A DNA stretch of 64,000 nucleotides. Origin: CAMTUW01 sp947085035 (GTDB taxonomy: Bacteria; Actinomycetota; Coriobacteriia; Anaerosomatales; PHET01). The position numbers and the translations under genes were made by a program. Positions 23,581 to 33,010 of this stretch are shown here, in pieces (the stretch's first letter is position 1; every line of letters starts with the position of its first letter). The notes beneath the pieces are model-generated. The model searched no databases, was not told where the DNA came from, and was given only the letters and a program-made list of their open reading frames with translations. Location of the stretch: assembly GCA_947085035.1 (NCBI GenBank), contig CAMTUW010000029.1:1-64000 (forward strand). The letters are read 5' to 3'.

Positions 23581-25257
23581 GTGCCATACACTCACGAACG
23601 TCTTGGCGGGTTGCTGGTCGCCCAAGGAGTGCTGAGCAGCGAGCAGTTGGGAGTAGCGCTCGAACTGCAGTCCTCGACGGGGCGCAAGCTCGGGCGGATC
23701 CTCGTTGAGAATGACATGGTGTCTGAAGACCAGATCGCCGGGACCCTTGCTGAGCAAAAGGGGCTCGAGCGCGTCAGGCTGAATTCCGCGACGGTCGATC
23801 CAGCGGTTGCCGCTTCGTTGCCTCTTCGGGTTGCGCGTCGACACGTCGCCCTTCCCATCTCTGTTGACGGTGACGTGCTCACCTTGGCGATGGCGGATCC
23901 TCTCAACATCGAGGCGGCGGACGACGTCTCTTTGCGCACCGGGTATGAGGTGCGCGTGGTCGTGGCGACTGAGACCGAGGTACTGCACGCCATCGACAAG
24001 TACATCGCCGAGGTCGATGCGCTCCACGAGCTGTCGATCTCGCGCTCCATCAACGAGATTCGCGACGATGATGCCTTGGCGGAGTCCGCGGCGGATGCGG
24101 GGGTCGCGGTTGTACGCATGATCAACCAGATCATTCGTCAGGCCGTTGTCGAGCGGGCAAGCGACATTCACTTCCAGCCGAGTCGTCGAGGGGTTCGCGT
24201 ACGCTTTCGCATCGATGGCGTTCTGCGTGAGGTGAGCCGCCTTCCTCGCGGTGCGCAAAGCGAGCTGCTCTCTCGCGTGAAGGTCATGGCTGACCTCGAC
24301 ATCACCGAGCGAAGGCGCCCCCAAGACGGCCGCATCTCGATTCAGATCGATGGGCGCGATCTTGACGTGCGTGTGGCGACCCTTCCCACACCCTATGGCG
24401 AGTCCATCACGCTGCGCCTGCTTGACAGCGAGGTGGCCTATCGTCCGCTTGACGAGATCGGGCTTGCCCCACGCGAGCACGACGCACTTCTGGGGATGCT
24501 CAAGGTGCCCTATGGGGTCATCTTCGTCTCCGGGCCCACGGGCTCCGGCAAGTCCACGACGCTCTATGCGGCATTGAACGCACTCGACGATCCTGGCAAG
24601 GAGATCATCACGGTCGAAGACCCCATCGAGTTCACGATGGAAGGCATCACTCAGATCGCGGTCAATACGAGAGTCGGACTGACGTTCGCATCGGGACTGA
24701 GAACCATTCTGCGCTCCGACCCTGACGTCGTCATGGTGGGGGAGGTCCGCGATCCCGAGACCGCCGAGACCGCTATCCGGGCTGCTCTCACGGGGCATCT
24801 CGTGTTGAGCTCCATCCACACCAACGATGCCCCATCGACTCTCACGCGCTTGAACGACATGGGGGTCGCCGCCTACATCACTTCGTCGGCGCTCCTGGGC
24901 GTCATCGCGCAGCGACTCGTGCGTGTGCTGTGCCCAGACTGTAAAGCAGCGGTGGATATCTCCCCTGAAAAGCTCATGGCGGCCGGATTCGACGAAGAGG
25001 AACTTGCGGACCTGACTGTTCTGGGCCCGGTGGGTTGCGAGGCGTGCAACACGACCGGTTACCGCGGACGCCTCGGCGTATTCGAGGTGATGCCCATGAG
25101 CGAGTGTCTGCAGTCGCTCTACCTGAAGGACGCGCCGGCCGAGGAGTTGCGCAAGGTCGCGATCTCGGAGGGAATGCGTCCGCTTCGTCGGGACGCCTTG
25201 GACAAGGTCGCGGCCGGGATCACCAGCCTCGACGAAGTCGACAGAGTGGTGATCTGA
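23581..25257 (+). CDS. pilB: Type II secretion / type IV pilus assembly ATPase
   Basis: 558 residues. It powers assembly of pilin-like fibres at the inner face of the membrane. The N-terminal MshEN/GspE-N domain (about 1-150) is followed by the RecA-like motor: Walker A GPTGSGKST (about 318-326), Asp box, Walker B and His box (LVLSSIHTNDAPST). The zinc-type tetracysteine is CPDC ... CEAC near 440-490. GTG 23581 follows GGAGAT. No pilC, pilT, pilin or prepilin peptidase is in the window, so it is either an orphan or its partners are elsewhere. Confidence 0.88.
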   Translation: MPYTHERLGGLLVAQGVLSSEQLGVALELQSSTGRKLGRILVENDMVSEDQIAGTLAEQKGLERVRLNSATVDPAVAASLPLRVARRHVALPISVDGDVLTLAMADPLNIEAADDVSLRTGYEVRVVVATETEVLHAIDKYIAEVDALHELSISRSINEIRDDDALAESAADAGVAVVRMINQIIRQAVVERASDIHFQPSRRGVRVRFRIDGVLREVSRLPRGAQSELLSRVKVMADLDITERRRPQDGRISIQIDGRDLDVRVATLPTPYGESITLRLLDSEVAYRPLDEIGLAPREHDALLGMLKVPYGVIFVSGPTGSGKSTTLYAALNALDDPGKEIITVEDPIEFTMEGITQIAVNTRVGLTFASGLRTILRSDPDVVMVGEVRDPETAETAIRAALTGHLVLSSIHTNDAPSTLTRLNDMGVAAYITSSALLGVIAQRLVRVLCPDCKAAVDISPEKLMAAGFDEEELADLTVLGPVGCEACNTTGYRGRLGVFEVMPMSECLQSLYLKDAPAEELRKVAISEGMRPLRRDALDKVAAGITSLDEVDRVVI

Positions 25258-26454
25258 GTGGGTCGAGCGCCCAGAGCCATCGTATTGGTTCTCGATTCGG
25301 TGGGGGTCGGCGAGCTGCCCGATGCCGAGCAGTACGGAGACGTTGGCTCCAACACGCTGGCAAACACCGCACGTGCTGCGGGAGGACTCTGCATGCCGAA
25401 CCTCGCTGCGATGGGGCTCGGCAATATCGTGTCAGTCCAGGGCGTCTCGCCATGCAGCGCCCCGATCGCTTCGTACGGGAAGTGCGCGGAGGCCAGTGTT
25501 GGCAAGGACACCACGACAGGGCACTGGGAGATGATGGGGCTACACCTCGTCAGCGGATTCCCGACGTACCCCGACGGCTTCCCGCTCGAATTGATGGAAT
25601 CGTTCGAGCGGGAAACGGGCGAGGGTTGGCTCGGTAACTATGCGGCGAGCGGCACAGCGATCATTCAGGATCTCGGCGACGAACACGTCGCAACCGGCAA
25701 GCCGATCGTGTACACGAGCGCGGACAGCGTCTTTCAGGTCGCGGCTCATGAAGACATCATCGGCATAGAACGGCTCTACGAGATATGCACGATCGCTCGC
25801 GAGAAGGTGTGCGTGGGCGAGCACGCGGTCGGTCGCATCATCGCGCGTCCGTTCACCGGCCCGGACGACGACCACGTCTACCAGCGTACGCATCGCAGGC
25901 GCGACTACGCACTGGAGCCCCCTGAGCCCACCGTGCTCGACCGGCTTCTTGAGGCAGGGATCCCGAGTTATGGCATTGGCAAGATCGGCGAGATCTTCGC
26001 ATGGCGAGGAATCTGTGAATCACCCCATTCCGAGAGCAACATGCATGGTATCGACAACCTCATCGCGAGGATACGCGACACCTCTGACAACGGTTTCGTC
26101 TTCGCGAACCTCGTTGATTTCGACATGGTCTGGGGTCACCGCAATGATGCCGAAGGGTACGCGCGCGGACTCGAGGCCGTCGATACGCGCATGCCGGAAC
26201 TGCTCGATGCGATGATCGACGGAGACATGCTCATCGTGACAGCTGATCACGGTTGCGATCCAACGATGCCGTCTACCGATCACTCCCGTGAGTACACGCC
26301 GCTCATCGTCAAGGTCAAAGGCGTCGACTCGGGTGTCGCCTTGGGTATCCGCGCCACGTTTTCCGACATCGGCGAGACGGTGCTTGATTTCTACGATCGC
26401 GCGGGGGCCTGCGGACGTGGCCTCAGCTTTCTCGGCGAGGTGCACGGCGTATGA
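25258..26454 (+). CDS. deoB: Phosphopentomutase
   Basis: 398 residues of the alkaline-phosphatase-like superfamily with two metal ions. It converts (deoxy)ribose 1-phosphate and 5-phosphate. Visible are LDSVGVGELPDA at the N-terminus, GKDTTTGHWEMMG, DFDMVWGHRND, TADHGCDPT and DHSREYTP. Starts directly after the pilB stop with GTG 25258 and overlaps deoA by 4 bp. With deoA it makes a nucleoside-catabolic pair. Confidence 0.95.
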   Translation: MGRAPRAIVLVLDSVGVGELPDAEQYGDVGSNTLANTARAAGGLCMPNLAAMGLGNIVSVQGVSPCSAPIASYGKCAEASVGKDTTTGHWEMMGLHLVSGFPTYPDGFPLELMESFERETGEGWLGNYAASGTAIIQDLGDEHVATGKPIVYTSADSVFQVAAHEDIIGIERLYEICTIAREKVCVGEHAVGRIIARPFTGPDDDHVYQRTHRRRDYALEPPEPTVLDRLLEAGIPSYGIGKIGEIFAWRGICESPHSESNMHGIDNLIARIRDTSDNGFVFANLVDFDMVWGHRNDAEGYARGLEAVDTRMPELLDAMIDGDMLIVTADHGCDPTMPSTDHSREYTPLIVKVKGVDSGVALGIRATFSDIGETVLDFYDRAGACGRGLSFLGEVHGV

Positions 26455-27761
26455 GCGTCGAGGCGACATTCGAGGAGCTCATCGAGACCAAGCGTGACGG
26501 CAGGACTCACACGTCTGAGCAGATCGATCAGCTGATTCTGGGATACAGCACCGGAGAGGTGCCTGACTACCAGATGAGCGCGTGGCTGATGGCCACGTAC
26601 CTCAACGGCCTGTCCCCGGACGAGACGGTGTGGCTCACCGATGCGATGGTCCGCTCGGGAAGAGTCGTCGATCTGTCGTCGATTCCCGGCATCAAAGTCG
26701 ACAAACACTCGACAGGTGGGGTCGCAGACACGACGACTCTCGTTCTCGCACCGCTCGTCGCCGCGTGCGGTGTGCCGGTGGCGAAGATGAGCGGACGGGG
26801 GCTGGGCCACACGGGCGGCACGTTGGACAAACTGGATTCGATACCGGGTTTCCGCACGGAGCTCACGTCGGAACAGTTCGTCTCTCAGGTCAGGGATATC
26901 GGGGTAGCCGTCATCGCCCAGAGTCCGGACGTTGACCCCGCTGACAAGAAGCTCTATGCGCTGAGGGATGTCACGGCCACCGTACCGAGCATCCCGCTCA
27001 TCGTGGGATCGATCATCAGCAAGAAGATCGCGGGCGGAGCGGACGCGATCGTGCTCGACGTCAAGGTCGGTTCCGGTGCCTTCATGAAGACCGAACAGCA
27101 GGCGAGGATCCTTGCAGCCGAGCTCTCGCGAGTCGGCCGTGCGTTCGGTCGTGACGTCGAGTGCCTGCTCACGGACATGAATCAGCCGCTTGGAATGGCC
27201 GTCGGCAACGCTTTGGAGGTCGCTGAAGCGATACGCACTCTCAAGGGCGAGTGTCCGGCTGCGTTGATGGAGCTCTGTATGGCTTTCGGCGCGCGGATGC
27301 TCGTGCTGGGCGGGCGGGCGGGCGACGTGACGCGTGCGCGGGCGCTTCTGGGCGAGGCCATCGCTTCCGGCGCCGGTCTTGCCAAGCTTCGCGAGATGAT
27401 CGAGGCCCAGGGTGGCGATGGTCGCGTCGTTGAAGATCCCAGTCGGCTGCCCTGCTCGTCGCTTTCTCGCGAGGTGTGCTCGGCGGACGTCGGTTACGTT
27501 GTCGGGTTCGACGCCGAGGGGGTCGGACGCTCAGCCATGGTTGCCGGAGCGGGCCGCGCTCGCAAGGAGGACTCGATCGACCCGGGCGCCGGCCTTCTTC
27601 TCGCCGTGCGCGTGGGGGACCGCGTGGAACAGGGGTCCTTGCTCGGTACTCTGTATGCCGCGTCACAACACCAGCTCGATGAGGCCGAAGAGCGTTTTCG
27701 CGCCTCAGTGTTCGTGGGCCCCGTTGCGCTGCCCCCTGAACCACTCATTCTTGAGGACTGA
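26451..27761 (+). CDS. deoA: Thymidine / pyrimidine-nucleoside phosphorylase
   Basis: 436 residues, typical length. It releases the base from pyrimidine nucleosides using phosphate; the sugar 1-phosphate is then handled by deoB. Signatures are DKHSTGGVADTTTL (phosphate loop), KMSGRGLGHTGGTLDKL and LDVKVGSGAFMKT. The C-terminal hammerhead domain is present. Overlaps deoB as ATGA. Confidence 0.93.
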   Translation: MSVEATFEELIETKRDGRTHTSEQIDQLILGYSTGEVPDYQMSAWLMATYLNGLSPDETVWLTDAMVRSGRVVDLSSIPGIKVDKHSTGGVADTTTLVLAPLVAACGVPVAKMSGRGLGHTGGTLDKLDSIPGFRTELTSEQFVSQVRDIGVAVIAQSPDVDPADKKLYALRDVTATVPSIPLIVGSIISKKIAGGADAIVLDVKVGSGAFMKTEQQARILAAELSRVGRAFGRDVECLLTDMNQPLGMAVGNALEVAEAIRTLKGECPAALMELCMAFGARMLVLGGRAGDVTRARALLGEAIASGAGLAKLREMIEAQGGDGRVVEDPSRLPCSSLSREVCSADVGYVVGFDAEGVGRSAMVAGAGRARKEDSIDPGAGLLLAVRVGDRVEQGSLLGTLYAASQHQLDEAEERFRASVFVGPVALPPEPLILED

Positions 27762-27773
27762 GGGATTCGAACT

Positions 27774-30407
27774 GTGCGAATCGCCGTCGGACATGCCAAC
27801 CCTGATTTCGACGCTTACGCGGCGACGGTGGCGGCGACGAGGCTCTTCGATGACACCCGCGGCGTGTTCCTCGGGACTCAGAACACCAACGTACGCGCGT
27901 TTCACAACCTGCACGAGGAGTTCTTGAACTTCGTGGACCTGCGCGGTCTCGATCTCGATACAGTGACCGGGGTTGTGATGGTCGACACCCGCGATCCGGG
28001 CCGAATCGGAGAGATAGGCGCGATCGTCACCCGCCCCGGGGTCGAAGTGATCGTCTACGATCACCACCCGGCCCAAGAGGGTGATGTCGTGGCGGCGCAG
28101 GATCTGAGTCTTGATGTGGGTGCCACGACAAGCATCCTCGTTCACGAGATGAAGCGACGCGGAATCGAGCCCACACCGCTTGAGGCGTCGTTGTTCCTTC
28201 TCGGTATTCACGAGGACACCGGGTCGCTCACGTATCCGAACTCGACGCCGTATGATGCCGACGCGGTCGCGTGGCTCATGGCGGCCGGTGCTGATCTCGA
28301 GGTCGTGAACCGCTATCTCGCGCGTTCGCTTGATGCCCAGCAAAAGGCGCTGCTCGCCCAGTTGGAACGCTCTCTTGAGATCTGGGAGATCAACGGTCAG
28401 CAGGTCGCTGTCGGGACGGCGCACACTGATGAGTACGTCGATTCGGCGAGCGTTCTCACGCACTACGTTGTGGAGGACATGGGCTTTCGTGTGGCCATCG
28501 GTATCGTCTCCATGCCTGATCGTCTCCAGATCGTCGCTCGTTCCCGGATCACGGCGGTGGATGTCGGTGCGGTCCTTGGACGTCTCGGTGGAGGAGGGCA
28601 TCCTCAGGCGGCTAGCGGCGGCTTTCGTGATCTGAGCGTCGAAGACGCCCGCGACAAGGTTCGCGAAGCGCTTCTCGCCGAAGTCACGCCTCCGCTCCGC
28701 TCAGCCGATATCATGAGTTCTCCGGTACGCACGATTGGCCCGGAGGCTACCATGCAAGAGGCCGGTGTACTGATGGCTCGATGGGGGCATGGGGGCCTTC
28801 CGGTCGTCTCCTCAGGCGAGCTCATTGGGATCGTGACCCGCAAAGACGTTGACAAGGCCTTACAGCACCGCCTTGATCACGCGCCGGTGAAGGGCTTCAT
28901 CGGACGCGACGTCGTGACGGTCGGGGCCGATGTGGACCTCACTGAGCTCGAGCACCTGCTCGCCACGCGGGGCATAGGGCGCGTTCCCGTGGTCGAGGGG
29001 AGCCGACTGCTGGGAATCGTGACCCGCAAGGACGTCTTGCGCGCCGCGCATGGCGAGTCGTATCTCGACAACGCGCGCGCGCGTCCACACCACGGCGCCA
29101 CAGCCACGTTCACAACCAGCGTTCGGACGCTGTTGCCGCCCCAGGCCCGCGAGGCACTTGAGAGGCTGGGCGCGATCGCCCAGTCGCGCAAGACGCGTGT
29201 GTATGTGGTGGGTGGGTTCGTGCGTGACATGTTGCTTGGACGGCCCAATCTCGACATCGACCTCGTCGTAGAGGGCGACGGTGTCGAATTCGGTGAGGCC
29301 GCGGCGGCAGAGCTGGGTGTGCGGGTCAGGGTGCATCGACGGTTCGGAACGGCGGTGCTCGTGTTCTCGCGTGACCTGCATGTCGACATCGCGAGCAGCC
29401 GCAGCGAGTACTACACCCGACCGGGCGCCCTGCCCATCGTCGAGCGTTCGAGTCTTCGCCAGGATCTGTTCCGGAGGGACTTCTCGATCAACGCCATGGC
29501 CGCCTGTATCGATCCGGAGTGCTTCGGGGCGATCGCCGATCCCTTCGCAGGGCTCGCGGACCTTGAGGCCAAGAAGGTGCGGGTCCTCCATGCGCTGTCG
29601 TTCGTGGACGATCCGACGCGAGTCCTTCGCGCGGCCCGATTCGAGGTCCGGTACGGATTCTCGTTGGACGCGCAGTCGGAGAATCTCGCGCTGCGAGCCG
29701 CTGAGCTCGGTCTTCTCGCCGAGGTGAGCGGCGCACGTGTCAGAGAGGAGATCTACGATCTTCTCGCCGAGAAGAGCCCTTCTGTGGTCCTCACGAGGCT
29801 CGCCGAGTTGGGCGCGTTGGGCGAGATAGTGCCTGCCCGGGTCGATTTCGCCGATGCGATCGCTGCCGTGCGTGAGGCCGAGGAGGGTCTTGCTCGCGTA
29901 CGCGAGCTCAGTGTGCGACGGGTACCGTCTCGCAAGACGGCTCTGCTCGCCGCTTTGGGTGGTTCGGGCGCCCCGACAAGCGCCGAGCGGTGGGTCAGAC
30001 ATTTCAGGATCGGACGCGAGGAGGCCGAGACCATTCGGGCCGTCGCGTCGTCACAGTCGCTCCAACGTGCCTTGGCCAACGGTCGCAAGATGCGGGACAG
30101 CAGGCTGTTTGCGATGTTGTCGCCGCTTCGTGTCGAGGCGCTTGCGAATCTGTGGGCGAGGGGAGACGCCACATCGCGCGAGAGAATCGAGCGCTACATC
30201 GGGACATTGGCCAGCGTGAGGCCAGCCGTGAGCGGACAAGACCTGATAGCGATGGGGGCCGAACCGGGCGAGGCGTTCTCGGCTATACTGGCGCGTGCCC
30301 GTGACGACCGTCTTGACGGCAGGGCTGTTGGACGCGAGGCGGAACTCGCGAACCTCAAACGGCTCGCTGTTCAAGCGGGCCTTATCGCGCATCGGAAGGA
30401 CTCGTGA
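27774..30407 (+). CDS. DHH phosphoesterase - CBS pair - tRNA nucleotidyltransferase fusion
   Basis: 877 residues with three parts. Residues ~1-305 form a DHH/DHHA1 phosphoesterase (HANPDFDAYAA, VDTRDPGR, YDHHP, GGGGHPQAASGG). Residues ~315-435 are two CBS domains that may bind an adenine nucleotide, each ending in GIVTRKDV. Residues ~455-870 are a class II poly(A) polymerase/CCA-adding enzyme: VGGFVRDMLLGRPNLDIDLVV with the catalytic DxD, RRDFSINAMA and DPTRVLRAARF. It likely matures or repairs tRNA 3' ends, with an attached nanoRNase-type activity. This fusion is known in some bacteria. It cannot be told from sequence whether it adds CCA or only A. GTG 27774. Confidence 0.9.
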   Translation: MRIAVGHANPDFDAYAATVAATRLFDDTRGVFLGTQNTNVRAFHNLHEEFLNFVDLRGLDLDTVTGVVMVDTRDPGRIGEIGAIVTRPGVEVIVYDHHPAQEGDVVAAQDLSLDVGATTSILVHEMKRRGIEPTPLEASLFLLGIHEDTGSLTYPNSTPYDADAVAWLMAAGADLEVVNRYLARSLDAQQKALLAQLERSLEIWEINGQQVAVGTAHTDEYVDSASVLTHYVVEDMGFRVAIGIVSMPDRLQIVARSRITAVDVGAVLGRLGGGGHPQAASGGFRDLSVEDARDKVREALLAEVTPPLRSADIMSSPVRTIGPEATMQEAGVLMARWGHGGLPVVSSGELIGIVTRKDVDKALQHRLDHAPVKGFIGRDVVTVGADVDLTELEHLLATRGIGRVPVVEGSRLLGIVTRKDVLRAAHGESYLDNARARPHHGATATFTTSVRTLLPPQAREALERLGAIAQSRKTRVYVVGGFVRDMLLGRPNLDIDLVVEGDGVEFGEAAAAELGVRVRVHRRFGTAVLVFSRDLHVDIASSRSEYYTRPGALPIVERSSLRQDLFRRDFSINAMAACIDPECFGAIADPFAGLADLEAKKVRVLHALSFVDDPTRVLRAARFEVRYGFSLDAQSENLALRAAELGLLAEVSGARVREEIYDLLAEKSPSVVLTRLAELGALGEIVPARVDFADAIAAVREAEEGLARVRELSVRRVPSRKTALLAALGGSGAPTSAERWVRHFRIGREEAETIRAVASSQSLQRALANGRKMRDSRLFAMLSPLRVEALANLWARGDATSRERIERYIGTLASVRPAVSGQDLIAMGAEPGEAFSAILARARDDRLDGRAVGREAELANLKRLAVQAGLIAHRKDS

Positions 30408-31064
30408 GTGGGCTTCGACATCCAGACCGTCTTGTGGCTGATTCTCCTGCTGCCGTCGATCGCGTTTCATGAGTACATGCACGGCTGGGCAGCCTACAAG
30501 TTGGGTGATCCAACCGCCAAGAACGCCGGTCGCCTGACGCTCAACCCCATCAAGCACATCGATCCGTTCGGCACGCTGCTTCTGCCGGTGCTGCTCGCGA
30601 TGGCCGGAGGCCCGATCTTCGGGTATGCCAAGCCCGTACCGGTCAATCCGCGCTACTTCAAAGACATCAGGCTGGGCGATCTGCTCACGGGTATCGCCGG
30701 GCCGGGCGCCAATCTCGCACTGGCGCTCTTTGGAGCCACGGTATTCCATCTTGCCAGCTTGATGACCGCATCGCTTGGCATCTACGCCCAGTGGATCGGA
30801 CTCATCGGCCTGCTTCTCGTGCAGACGAATCTCGTCTTGATGTTCTTCAACCTGATTCCGCTGCCGCCGCTGGACGGGTCGAGCATCGTACCGATGTTCC
30901 TGCCGGATCGCTTGCTTCATGGGTGGTATCGCATGCAGCAGTACTCGTTCGGCATCCTGCTCCTCTTGATGTGGGGCGTGCCGATGCTCACAGGCTGGAG
31001 TCCACTCAGCGCCTACTTCGAACTCACGGTCCAGCCGCTGATGCGACTCCTTCTGGGCCGATAG
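30408..31064 (+). CDS. Site-2 protease family protein (M50)
   Basis: 218 residues, about six membrane helices. The zinc motif is HEYMHG near the N-terminus, and the third ligand is the Asp of NLIPLPPLDGS. It belongs to the small, PDZ-less rhomboid-like M50B group common in actinobacteria and Firmicutes; substrates are unknown. GTG 30408 directly abuts the previous stop, so it is translated with the tRNA-nucleotidyltransferase fusion. Confidence 0.88.
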   Translation: MGFDIQTVLWLILLLPSIAFHEYMHGWAAYKLGDPTAKNAGRLTLNPIKHIDPFGTLLLPVLLAMAGGPIFGYAKPVPVNPRYFKDIRLGDLLTGIAGPGANLALALFGATVFHLASLMTASLGIYAQWIGLIGLLLVQTNLVLMFFNLIPLPPLDGSSIVPMFLPDRLLHGWYRMQQYSFGILLLLMWGVPMLTGWSPLSAYFELTVQPLMRLLLGR

Positions 31065-31138
31065 TCGCCGACCGGCTGCGTTATGATGGTTGGAGCCCGA
31101 CCCGACCGCCTGCTGACACTTCAAGGAGATTCGCCCGC

Positions 31139-32215
31139 GTGACCAAACAGCGCACTCTCACCGGCTATCGGCCTACCGGCAAACTCCACCTGGGCCACTG
31201 GTTCGGCAACCTCCAGAACATGCTCGCCATGCAACACGAGTACGATGCGTACTACTTCATCGCGGACTTCCATGCGCTCACGAGCGACTGGGCGGACCCC
31301 TCTGCCATCACCCGCTTCACTGAAGAGATGGTGCTCGATTGGTGTGCAGCCGGGCTCGATCCCGACGCGGCCACGATCTACCGTCAAAGCGATGTCGCTG
31401 AGGTAGCGCAGCTCATGCTCTTCTTCTCGATGGTGTTACCCATGCCCTGGCTTGAGCGCACTCCCAGCTACAAGGAGCAGCGAGCCCAGGTCACCACCAA
31501 AGACCTCGGCAACGTTGGCTTCTTCCTGTATCCGGCCCTCCAGGCTGCTGATATCGCAATCGTTCTCGCGGATGCCGTACCCGTGGGTGAGGACCAACTG
31601 CCACACCTCGAGCTCACTCGCGAGATCGTCCGTCGTTTCAACAACACCTACGGGGAGTTCCTCCGTGAGCCCCAGGCGATCATCGCCACGCAAGGCGCGC
31701 GGGTTCCGGGAACGGATGGTCGCAAGATGTCGAAGTCCTACGGCAACGCGATCTTCATAAGCGACGCGGCCGACGAGATGCGAGCCAAGGTCATGAACTT
31801 CATGACGGATCCGGCGCGCAGGCTCAGAACTGACCCCGGCGACCCCGCGGTCTGCCCGTTGCACCAGGTACACCGCCTCATCGCGTCTGCCGATGAGATC
31901 GCCGAGTGGGAAGCGTGCTGTCGCGACGCGACGTGCGGCTGCGTCGCCCACAAGCGCAAGCTCGCCGACGACCTCATCGCGTACCTCGAAACATTTCGCG
32001 AGAGGCGCGCCGAGCTCGCGGCGATTCCCGGTTTCGCGGAAGGGGTGCTTGCACGAGGCGCCGAGAAGGCGCGTCCCATCACGAGCGAGGTCGTCGCAAC
32101 CTGCCGCGAGCTCATGGGTCTCGACCCCCGCACGGAACGCTCGGCGGGTATCGACAAGCGCGATGTCGCGGCGTCATCTGTCGACTCGCATCCGTCCTTC
32201 CTCGACGCACCGTAG
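31139..32215 (+). CDS. trpS: Tryptophanyl-tRNA synthetase
   Basis: 358 residues, class Ic synthetase. ATP-binding motifs are the HIGH-type TGKLHLGHW near the N-terminus and GRKMSKS. Other family blocks are SDVAEVAQL and VPVGEDQLPHLELTREI. GTG 31139 follows AAGGAGA. An insertion with several Cys (ACCRDATCGCVAHKRKL, about 265-280) is unusual and could bind a metal. It is followed by scpA. Confidence 0.93.
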   Translation: MTKQRTLTGYRPTGKLHLGHWFGNLQNMLAMQHEYDAYYFIADFHALTSDWADPSAITRFTEEMVLDWCAAGLDPDAATIYRQSDVAEVAQLMLFFSMVLPMPWLERTPSYKEQRAQVTTKDLGNVGFFLYPALQAADIAIVLADAVPVGEDQLPHLELTREIVRRFNNTYGEFLREPQAIIATQGARVPGTDGRKMSKSYGNAIFISDAADEMRAKVMNFMTDPARRLRTDPGDPAVCPLHQVHRLIASADEIAEWEACCRDATCGCVAHKRKLADDLIAYLETFRERRAELAAIPGFAEGVLARGAEKARPITSEVVATCRELMGLDPRTERSAGIDKRDVAASSVDSHPSFLDAP

Positions 32216-32227
32216 AGCGAGTCGGCC

Positions 32228-33010
32228 GTGGGCTACACCGTCAAAACCGACGTGTTCGAGGGTCCATTCGACCTCTTGTTGCACCTTGTGAGCAGACAGA
32301 AGCTCGATGTCGGCGCCATCAATGTCTCAAGCGTGGCTGATCAGTACCTCGCCCACATCGATCGTATGGCCGATCTTGACCTCGACGTGGCAAGCGAGTT
32401 CCTCCTACTTGCCGCCACCCTTCTTGAGATCAAGGCCTTCGCGTTGCTACCCACCGATGAGGCCTTCGTTGGGGATGAGCTCGACGACCTGAGCCCTGCC
32501 GAGGCCCGCGACATCCTCGTCGCCCGGCTCATCGCCTACAAGCAGTTCAAGAACCTCTCGCACGAACTCGCGCAACGCATGGAGAACGAGGGGCACCAGC
32601 ATCCGAGACGAGCCGGGCTCGAGGCCGGGTTCTTGAGCCTGATGCCCGATTATCTCGCGGGCGTGACTCTTCACTCGCTCGCGCTCATCTGCTCGGATCT
32701 CGAACACCGCAAAGAAGTCTTCTTGTTGGAGGCCCAGCACGTCGCTTCCATGCCCATCTCGCTGGAACTCCACGCCGAGAACGTCCGGCGGCACCTGTCC
32801 CGCGCAGGCCGTGTCACGTTCATGAACCTTGTTGGAGAGGATCCGACGCCCGAGGTAGTGGTTGTGACCTTTCTGGCGATTCTCGAGTTGTACAAACGTG
32901 GTCTGGTCGAGATCACCCAGGAAGCTGGTTTCGGCGACATCGTCGTCACCCATCTGTCAGAGGAAGAAGCCGCGCATCGCGGCACGCACGAGGGGGCATT
33001 CGATGAGTGA
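32228..33010 (+). CDS. scpA: Segregation and condensation protein A
   Basis: 260 residues. The kleisin subunit of bacterial condensin: it bridges SMC heads and binds ScpB. The N-terminal FEGPFDLLLHLVSRQKLDVG and the C-terminal winged-helix (VVVTFLAILELYKRGLVEITQ) are typical. GTG 32228. It overlaps scpB by 8 bp. Confidence 0.95.
   Translation: MGYTVKTDVFEGPFDLLLHLVSRQKLDVGAINVSSVADQYLAHIDRMADLDLDVASEFLLLAATLLEIKAFALLPTDEAFVGDELDDLSPAEARDILVARLIAYKQFKNLSHELAQRMENEGHQHPRRAGLEAGFLSLMPDYLAGVTLHSLALICSDLEHRKEVFLLEAQHVASMPISLELHAENVRRHLSRAGRVTFMNLVGEDPTPEVVVVTFLAILELYKRGLVEITQEAGFGDIVVTHLSEEEAAHRGTHEGAFDE

Noticed and set aside
23434..24819. 461-codon open frame on the minus strand opposite pilB
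   Set aside because: It lies fully antisense to a well-supported ATPase and its translation resembles no family; high GC gives long shadow frames.
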